Assembly: GCA_018238825.1 (NCBI GenBank)
Contig: JABCSP010000049.1
Coordinates: forward strand, 1-10,907
DNA from: Candidatus Thorarchaeota archaeon
GTDB lineage: Archaea > Asgardarchaeota > Thorarchaeia > Thorarchaeales > Thorarchaeaceae
Direction: 5' to 3'
Length of the DNA stretch: 10,907 bases
The position numbers were made by a program, and so were the translations under genes. Below, piece by piece: positions 6,539 through 10,907 of the stretch. Positions within the stretch are counted from its first letter, which is position 1; the number at the start of each line of letters is the position of its first letter. The notes under the pieces are model-generated. The model ran no database searches. It was not told the origin of the DNA and was given only the letters and a program-made list of their open reading frames with translations.

Positions 6539-7498
6539 TTGGATCATACGCGAAGTACTGAGAAGAAGAAAGATACAGTAATCAATTCTTCATTGAAGTG
6601 TCCTGAATGTCAATCTGCTTCTGTAGTGGAAGATATCACTCGAGGGGAGAGTGTGTGTGGTGGTTGCGGTCTTGTTCTATCAGATCATCGTATTGATACA
6701 GGTGCAGAATGGCGAGCTTTCAGTTCAGAAGAAAGTGATGCACGAAGTAGGGTAGGAGCTCCTGTACGCTACACCATTCACGATAAGGGATTGTCAACTA
6801 TCATAGATTGGAGAGACAGAGACATATCAGGAAAGAAACTCAGTCCCTCTCGAAGGTCTGAAATATATCGGCTGCGTCGATGGCAGATAAGGTCACGAGT
6901 TCATTCGAGTATGGATCGGAATTTGGCTCAAGCTATGAGTGAGCTGGAACGTCTCTCATCACAACTTGGGATACCAGGGCCTACCAGAGAACTTGCAGCT
7001 CTATTGTATAGGAAAGCTATAGTCAGAAAATTAGTACGAGGACGTTCTATTGAAGCGATGGTTGCAGCGACACTTTATGCAGCCTGTAGAATCAGACAGA
7101 AACCCAGGCCTTTAGATGAAGTAGCTGACTCATCGCGAGTTGATAGAAAGAAATTAGGTCAATGTTACCGACTTCTTCTTCGTAGCCTAGCAATCAAGAT
7201 ACCATTGTCCAGTCCAATAGACTACATCTCACGCTTTGCTTCGGACCTTACTTTGTCTGGTCCAGTACAGCTAAGAACTGTGGAAATTCTTCGTCAGAGT
7301 AAAACTATGGGTCTTACAATAGGAAGAGACCCTCTTGGATTGGCAGCAGCCGCAATTTACATTGCATCAATCATGCTTGATGAGCGGAGAACGCAGCGAG
7401 AGATTGCAGAAGTTGCACGGGTCACAGAGGTAACAGTTAGGAATCGCTACAAGGAAATCGTAAAGAAACTAGGAATCGACTCCATGAGTTTGGGATAG
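6539..7498 (+). CDS. tfb: Transcription initiation factor B (TFB)
   Basis: TFB recognises the BRE next to the TATA-box/TBP complex and recruits archaeal RNA polymerase. The 319-residue product has the full family layout. An N-terminal zinc ribbon has CPEC (21-24) and CGGC (40-43), followed by the B-reader region (IDTGAEWRAFSSEE, 52-65). Two cyclin repeats follow at about 122-216 and 226-311. The first contains the conserved stretch RGRSIEAMVAATLYAACR (167-184). The second ends in the helix-turn-helix TQREIAEVARVTEVTVRNRY (285-304) that contacts the BRE. Length is normal. The TTG start is set by GGAGGAG. The gene is tail-to-tail with the aIF1 gene and stands alone behind a structured leader. 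Many archaea have several TFB paralogues, so this may be one of a set. Confidence 0.97.
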   Translation: MDHTRSTEKKKDTVINSSLKCPECQSASVVEDITRGESVCGGCGLVLSDHRIDTGAEWRAFSSEESDARSRVGAPVRYTIHDKGLSTIIDWRDRDISGKKLSPSRRSEIYRLRRWQIRSRVHSSMDRNLAQAMSELERLSSQLGIPGPTRELAALLYRKAIVRKLVRGRSIEAMVAATLYAACRIRQKPRPLDEVADSSRVDRKKLGQCYRLLLRSLAIKIPLSSPIDYISRFASDLTLSGPVQLRTVEILRQSKTMGLTIGRDPLGLAAAAIYIASIMLDERRTQREIAEVARVTEVTVRNRYKEIVKKLGIDSMSLG

Positions 7499-7506
7499 TG
7501 TTTGTC

Positions 7507-7557
7507 CTAGTTTCCACTAGTTCTATCAAAATAATAACCGGTATCCCCGAGAGGATA
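7507..7557. terminator. Convergent intergenic region with small hairpins
   Basis: Between the stops of tfb and the aIF1 gene there are two weak dyads: CTAGT/ACTAG (7507-7520, 4-base loop) and TATCC/GGATA (7542-7557, 6-base loop). They could help end the two convergent transcripts, but there is no strong T run, so the call is tentative. Confidence 0.25.
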
Positions 7558-7565
7558 AAGATAGA

Positions 7566-7910
7566 CTAACGTCTTCCTTTCCGTTGGAAAGTCCAATCGA
7601 TTTGAACCATCTCTTCAGGGAAGCCAAGTTTTGCAAGAACGCCACCAATGACACCTCTATGATCTCCTTGGAGTTCAACGTGGCCACGCTTTGCGGCACC
7701 GCCGCAAGCAAGCTTACCTTTCAGCTTGGTAGCCAAATCATTGATATCGATGTTCTTATCAAAACCTTCGACAACGGTAGTCAAACGACCCCATTTTCTT
7801 CGTTCTACAGTCACATTAATTCTTGCCTCTTCCTGTGCTATAGTCTCACAGACACACAGGTCCTGAGGCAAACCGCAATTGGCGCAGATTCCGCCTTCGT
7901 CATCACTCAC
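7566..7910 (-). CDS. Translation initiation factor 1 (aIF1/SUI1 family)
   Basis: aIF1 binds the small ribosomal subunit and keeps start-codon choice accurate. The chosen GTG start at 7910 gives 114 residues, close to the family's usual length of about 100. The N-terminus has a zinc-knuckle-like CANCGLPQDLCVC (Cys9, 12, 19, 21), typical of archaeal members. The SUI1 domain (about 34-112) contains GRLTTVVEGFD, KLKGKLACGG and VELQGDHRG, which are strongly conserved. The open frame extends to an ATG at 8042, but those extra 44 residues are rich in Trp, Tyr and Cys, resemble no SUI1 protein and overlap the start of the divergent gene, so they are excluded. AGGAG at 7922-7926 on this strand serves as ribosome binding site, with a longish 11-base spacer. 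A hairpin lies in the leader. Confidence 0.92.
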   Translation of the reverse strand: MSDDEGGICANCGLPQDLCVCETIAQEEARINVTVERRKWGRLTTVVEGFDKNIDINDLATKLKGKLACGGAAKRGHVELQGDHRGVIGGVLAKLGFPEEMVQIDWTFQRKGRR

Positions 7911-7921
7911 GCAGTCATTTA

Positions 7922-7926
7922 CTCCT
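7922..7926 (-). promoter_or_regulatory. Shine-Dalgarno site of the aIF1 gene
   Basis: Read on the - strand this is AGGAG, 11 bases before GTG 7910. It supports the short aIF1 start over the ATG at 8042. An out-of-frame ATG lies between them and meets a stop two codons later. Confidence 0.5.
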
Positions 7927-7937
7927 AAGATTTGGTT

Positions 7938-7952
7938 GTAGCATTGTGCTAC
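7938..7952. repeat. Perfect hairpin in the aIF1 leader
   Basis: GTAGCA (7938-7943), TTG, TGCTAC (7947-7952) is a perfect 6-bp inverted repeat with a 3-base loop, about 30 bases before the aIF1 start and 12 bases before its ribosome binding site. A TATA-like CTTTTAAG on the - strand near 7974-7981 would start the transcript at about this dyad. It may be an operator or an RNA hairpin affecting aIF1 translation. Confidence 0.4.
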
Positions 7953-8007
7953 GGAGAGGTATGTCCTTAGTGCCTTAAAAGTTATAGGACGGAACCAATG
8001 GCAAGAG

Positions 8008-8016
8008 TAAATAATA
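8008..8016 (+). promoter_or_regulatory. TATA box of a probably leaderless gene
   Basis: TAAATAATA is centred about 26 bases before the two possible ATG starts at 8035 and 8041, the distance expected between an archaeal TATA box and the transcription start. No ribosome binding site precedes those ATGs, so the radical SAM mRNA is probably leaderless. CCATT/AATGG (8025-8038) forms a small dyad over the start. Confidence 0.45.
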
Positions 8017-8034
8017 GAATGAACCCATTTTTTA

Positions 8035-9627
8035 ATGGTCATGACAAATAGAATACTTGTAGTCGATGCCCTCAGTGCAGGGTCAGGTCAACGTCGCAGT
8101 TCACGTGATTCGATAGGATGTGGACCTAGAACTGTTGCAGGGGTGTTTGAGAAACACAATATCCCTTGTAAAATTCACAGAGTAGAAGAGATTCTCGATA
8201 AGCGAACGCTCCTCCGTAAGTTTGACCATGTTGCTATCAGTGCTATGACTATGGACCTTCCTGCGGTTACTAAATTTGTGAAATTATGGCGTGGTTCGCG
8301 CACCCAGGGAAGAATCATTATCGGTGGTCCAATCTCTGCAAATCCATTTCATCTGAAGGAATTGAATCCAGACGTTATTGTGATGGGAGAAGGAGAAGCA
8401 ACCCTTGAAGAAATTGTGACAAAGATGTTCTTTGATAAATATGTGGAATTATCAGAAATAAGAGGGGTCGCATATCCTGTTGCAGGACAAATTATTGTGA
8501 CTAAACCCAGAGATCTTATAGATTCAAAGATGCTCTCTGATAATTTCAGAGCATCAACAACCAGGATTATCGATTACAAAGCGTACCAAGCAAGCAAGGT
8601 GTATGTTGAAGTAACTCGCGGATGCTCAAATTATAGAAGAACTAACCTTCGACTTGATAATGGTCAGCAATGCTCTGATTGTGGTAATTGTGACTCTAAT
8701 GATGCTAATGTGAGAATGGATTGTCCGGAGGATATACCACCAGGATGCGGATTTTGTAGTGTGCCAGGCACATGGGGACCACCGCGTAGTCGAACATCAG
8801 AAGTTATTGTGGAAGAGGTTCGTGAATTGCTTGACTTGGGAGTCCATCGAATTGTACTCGAGTCTCCAGGATTTCTGGACTTTATGCGAGGTAGTGAACC
8901 CCTAACAGATCCATGTCATCCTCCGGCAAACTTAGAGGCAATTAGAGACCTATTGAACAGACTCAATGCACTACCTCAGGTTACTAACAAAACAGCACAT
9001 ATCGCTATAGAAAATATGAAAGCTTGTCTATTTTCAGAGGATGTAGCTAAAACCTTAGTGGAATCTATGATGTCAAGTTCCCCTAATATTGGACTGGAAA
9101 CAGGTTCCGAGAAACAACTGCGAAGTATTGGAAAGTGTGGTTCTCCCGAGGATGTAGTTGAAGCAGTTCGAATAGCATCTCAATATGGAATGAATCCCTT
9201 TGTCTATTTCATCTATGGATTACCAGGAGAAGATGAGGAAACTGTTAGAGAATCAATTGAAATCATGAAAGAGGTCAGTAAAGCCGGAGCAGAACGTATA
9301 ATCATGTATGGCTTTCGCCCATTGCCTGGTTCTGCTTTCGAGAACTATCCTGAATCATCAACGAAAGATGAACTTGGGATACAACTTCGAAAGGAGGCAG
9401 ACCGAATTAATCGTGAGAAGAAAGATAGCTACCTTGGAAAAATCATACGGGGCATTGCAGCTGAACCTTCGTGGGCACGCCATGGCTATACAATGGTGAG
9501 TCCCTTGGAAGAGGGACCATTAATGACTGTGCCTGGAGGTTACTCCCCAGGAACATTGTTGAATGTACTGATTTCTGAGGTCCTTAGTAGTGGATTAGTT
9601 GCAGGGAAAGTAGTTCAAGACGAATAA
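8035..9627 (+). CDS. Radical SAM protein with cobalamin-binding-like and TRAM-like domains
   Basis: The 530-residue protein appears to have three parts. Residues 5-125 look like a cobalamin-binding Rossmann domain (ILVVDALSAGS, IIIGGPISANP, VIVMGEGEATLEEI), without a clear DxHxxG cobalt-ligand motif. Residues 190-430 form a radical SAM barrel. The cluster cysteines appear split: Cys197 in TRGCSNY is followed about 40 residues later by Cys238 and Cys241 in CGFC. The insertion carries Cys213, 216, 219 and 230, possibly a second cluster or zinc site. GLETGSE (353-359) and YGLPGEDEET (394-403) are usual barrel motifs. The C-terminus (about 455-528) resembles the TRAM RNA-binding domain of tRNA methylthiotransferases. 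I believe archaeal homologues share the cysteine pattern, from memory. RNA modification is a guess; the substrate is unknown. The start may be ATG 8035 or 8041. Confidence 0.8.
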   Translation: MVMTNRILVVDALSAGSGQRRSSRDSIGCGPRTVAGVFEKHNIPCKIHRVEEILDKRTLLRKFDHVAISAMTMDLPAVTKFVKLWRGSRTQGRIIIGGPISANPFHLKELNPDVIVMGEGEATLEEIVTKMFFDKYVELSEIRGVAYPVAGQIIVTKPRDLIDSKMLSDNFRASTTRIIDYKAYQASKVYVEVTRGCSNYRRTNLRLDNGQQCSDCGNCDSNDANVRMDCPEDIPPGCGFCSVPGTWGPPRSRTSEVIVEEVRELLDLGVHRIVLESPGFLDFMRGSEPLTDPCHPPANLEAIRDLLNRLNALPQVTNKTAHIAIENMKACLFSEDVAKTLVESMMSSSPNIGLETGSEKQLRSIGKCGSPEDVVEAVRIASQYGMNPFVYFIYGLPGEDEETVRESIEIMKEVSKAGAERIIMYGFRPLPGSAFENYPESSTKDELGIQLRKEADRINREKKDSYLGKIIRGIAAEPSWARHGYTMVSPLEEGPLMTVPGGYSPGTLLNVLISEVLSSGLVAGKVVQDE

Positions 9628-9679
9628 TTCCAGTCATAGTTGTCATAGGGAAGTAACCGTTGATTGTAAGTTGGACAAA

Positions 9680-9727
9680 CTTGGACATAAGTCTAAGCAG
9701 TCCGCCCACCAACGACAGTGGGTTTTT
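9680..9727. repeat. Two hairpins at the tnpB 3' end (candidate right end and guide RNA scaffold)
   Basis: CTTGGAC (9680-9686), ATAA, GTCTAAG (9691-9697) forms a 7-bp stem with one G-U pair on + strand RNA and one mismatch on the - strand; it spans the tnpB stop. CCCAC (9705-9709) pairs with GTGGG (9718-9722) across an 8-base loop. TnpB guide (omega) RNAs come from the end of the gene and the right end of the transposon, where hairpins are expected, so these are candidate parts. On the + strand the second hairpin is followed by TTTTT (9723-9727) and could also terminate the radical SAM transcript. TTGGAC is repeated ten bases apart at 9671 and 9681. The element's exact end is not visible. Confidence 0.45.
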
Positions 9728-10907
9728 GAACATCCATTATGTTCCGTGCAGCATTCACGTCTGCGTGAAAGTGTTCATCACACTGTGAACAGTGGAAGTA
9801 CTCTCCTCCCTTTGTTTCCTCAGTGAATGACTCGTTCTTGACACGTACTCCCCTTGCCCCACACATGTGACATGTCTGGGAGGTCCATGCTGGATTCACC
9901 AGCCAGATACCTCCGTTCCGATGACCCAGGGCCTCACGTCTGTATCGCACTCCCTCGATCATCTTCCCCCACAGGTTCGTGGAGAGGTTCCAGCTGTGTC
10001 TTCTCATGCCTCCCTTTCCTTGGAAGGAACGGAGGTCCTCAAAGTACAGTGTCTTCACGCCATGATGCTCACAGAACCACACGGTTTCAGAGGCCACTTG
10101 ATGGGAGATCTCACGGTCTATGCTACGGACCTTTCGCCACACTGACTCCAACTCCTGTTCCTTCTTCAGGACAATGGCTGGAGGCTGCTGCATAGAATGT
10201 TTTCTCTCCCAGTTGTTTCTCTTCAGTGCCACCTCTGACATCAGCACTCTGGTCTGTTGTCGTAAGCGTTCTCTCTTCTCGTACAGCTCCTGTCTTCCTA
10301 TCATAGTTTCTGCATAACTATCATCACCATTCTTCACTGACACCACCATGGAGTGTCTGAGACCCCTGTCCACTCCAGCCCTCCTCTTTCGCACCATTGA
10401 GGAAGAGAGTGTTGCCTTCAGTAGCTTTTCATCAGGAGCCATGAAGGGGATCAACAGTGTGACCTTCTTTTCCACCACCTTGACGATGGGAGGAGCTGAC
10501 CTTCTGCCCCTCTTCAGTTCTTGAATCATCACTCTCAGGTTCTGAATGTGGCCTTCATTCTTCTCAGGCTGAGCACGTTCCTTAGCAAGCTCACGCGTGT
10601 ACCGATGGAGCCTCATCATGTTGTTCAGCTGTTCACTCATGTCCTCGAAGCGAGCCGCCCGATACTCTAGTTGCATTGCTCTCTGTGTGTGCCCAAGCTT
10701 TCTCGCTTCCTCCGCCTTTCGCTTGGCCCGTGCGGCCTTTCTTGGAAGCCAGTTGAGGAATCTGAGTCGTACTGTCTGGTTCTTGTAGGGTGACTTTGTG
10801 TCCAGTTCATGCCCCTCTATTCCAGGAGGTGTCTTGATGTACACTATCACCTCATCCTCTCTCTCAGGGTCTGGCATGAACCAGTACCCCTGTCCAGTGC
10901 TGTTCTC
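9693..10907 (-). CDS. tnpB: TnpB, IS200/IS605-type RNA-guided nuclease (OrfB transposase family), probably 5' partial
   Basis: TnpB proteins are RNA-guided DNA nucleases of IS200/IS605 elements and ancestors of Cas12. Numbered from the first ATG in the window (10877), the RuvC triad is intact: Asp170 in AGVDRG, Glu280 in YFEDLRS, Asp373 in HADVNAARN. The zinc ribbon has CHMC (336-339) and CSQC (363-366), preceded by the hallmark NPAWTSQTC. Residues 45-125 are charged and helical. The region before RuvC-I lacks the usual N-terminal YRLYP-like strand, and the frame stays open from 10877 to the edge, so the true start may lie outside. A hand count of 10681-10740 gives 37 of 60 G or C, against 25 of 60 at 8461-8520 in the radical SAM gene, consistent with transfer. 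No tnpA is in the window; it could lie to the right or be absent. Confidence 0.92.
   Translation of the reverse strand, partial: ENSTGQGYWFMPDPEREDEVIVYIKTPPGIEGHELDTKSPYKNQTVRLRFLNWLPRKAARAKRKAEEARKLGHTQRAMQLEYRAARFEDMSEQLNNMMRLHRYTRELAKERAQPEKNEGHIQNLRVMIQELKRGRRSAPPIVKVVEKKVTLLIPFMAPDEKLLKATLSSSMVRKRRAGVDRGLRHSMVVSVKNGDDSYAETMIGRQELYEKRERLRQQTRVLMSEVALKRNNWERKHSMQQPPAIVLKKEQELESVWRKVRSIDREISHQVASETVWFCEHHGVKTLYFEDLRSFQGKGGMRRHSWNLSTNLWGKMIEGVRYRREALGHRNGGIWLVNPAWTSQTCHMCGARGVRVKNESFTEETKGGEYFHCSQCDEHFHADVNAARNIMDVQKPTVVGGRTA
9693..10907 (-). mobile_element. IS200/IS605-family element (right part; left end outside the window)
   Basis: The tnpB gene, its terminal hairpins and its distinct composition mark an insertion between the radical SAM gene and whatever lies to the right. 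The right boundary should fall somewhere between 9628 and 9692, since the radical SAM gene ends intact at 9627. These elements have no terminal inverted repeats and make no target duplication, so the boundary cannot be fixed by eye. Confidence 0.65.

Noticed and set aside
7911..8042. N-terminal extension of the aIF1 gene to the ATG at 8042
   Set aside because: The extra residues do not resemble SUI1 proteins, overlap the divergent gene's start and lie upstream of a good ribosome binding site for GTG 7910.
9671..9690. The repeated TTGGAC as a CRISPR-like or attachment repeat
   Set aside because: Only two 6-base copies ten bases apart; no array of spaced repeats exists in the window.
9854..10317. 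Open frames on the + strand opposite tnpB
   Set aside because: They lie antisense to a well-supported tnpB, have Ser/Cys/Pro-rich low-complexity translations and no family motifs.

Overview
The window is archaeal. It carries a geranylgeranylglyceryl phosphate synthase (ether-lipid synthesis), a TFB general transcription factor, an aIF1/SUI1 translation factor with a zinc knuckle, a type II methionine aminopeptidase and a methanogen-type HdrA. Starts include GTG and TTG preceded by GGAGG-type ribosome binding sites. Moderate GC, a stand-alone Roadblock/LC7 protein and this gene mix would fit an Asgard archaeon (for example Thorarchaeia-like), but Roadblock proteins occur in other archaea, so the lineage is only a suggestion.

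Left part (1-3805): the tail of an unidentified reading frame, then hypD on the + strand meeting mobA tail-to-tail with only 5 bases between them. mobA lies 32 bases behind hdrA on the - strand, so hdrA-mobA is a likely operon. The three products concern redox metalloenzymes: NiFe-hydrogenase cofactor maturation, molybdopterin guanine dinucleotide synthesis, and a flavin/iron-sulfur heterodisulfide-reductase subunit. The hydrogenase or formate dehydrogenase they would serve is not in the window. A perfect 7-bp inverted repeat lies just upstream of hdrA.

Middle (3806-7565): a divergent promoter region leads to the GGGP synthase gene (GTG start, clear TATA-like box and Shine-Dalgarno), followed by an oligo-T terminator region. 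Next comes a probable two-gene unit, Roadblock protein plus methionine aminopeptidase, then tfb. The tfb leader holds two perfect inverted repeats that share bases and could form mutually exclusive hairpins; this is the most unusual regulatory signal in the window.

Right part (7566-10907): the aIF1 gene on the - strand, tail-to-tail with tfb, has a 6-bp hairpin in its leader. A divergent, probably leaderless gene encodes a radical SAM protein with a cobalamin-binding-like N-terminal domain, a split radical-SAM cysteine motif containing a second cysteine cluster, and a TRAM-like C-terminus. The window ends in a TnpB (IS200/IS605-type OrfB) gene on the - strand, visibly more GC-rich than its neighbours, with an intact RuvC triad and zinc ribbon. 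Its 3' end carries two hairpins where the transposon right end and guide RNA scaffold are expected. Its reading frame stays open to the window edge, so the N-terminus may be missing.

No tRNA, rRNA or CRISPR array was recognised. Most genes are housekeeping or known families; no clear new multi-gene system is evident. The best leads are the tfb leader, the TnpB right end, the split-motif radical SAM enzyme and the operator-like repeats.
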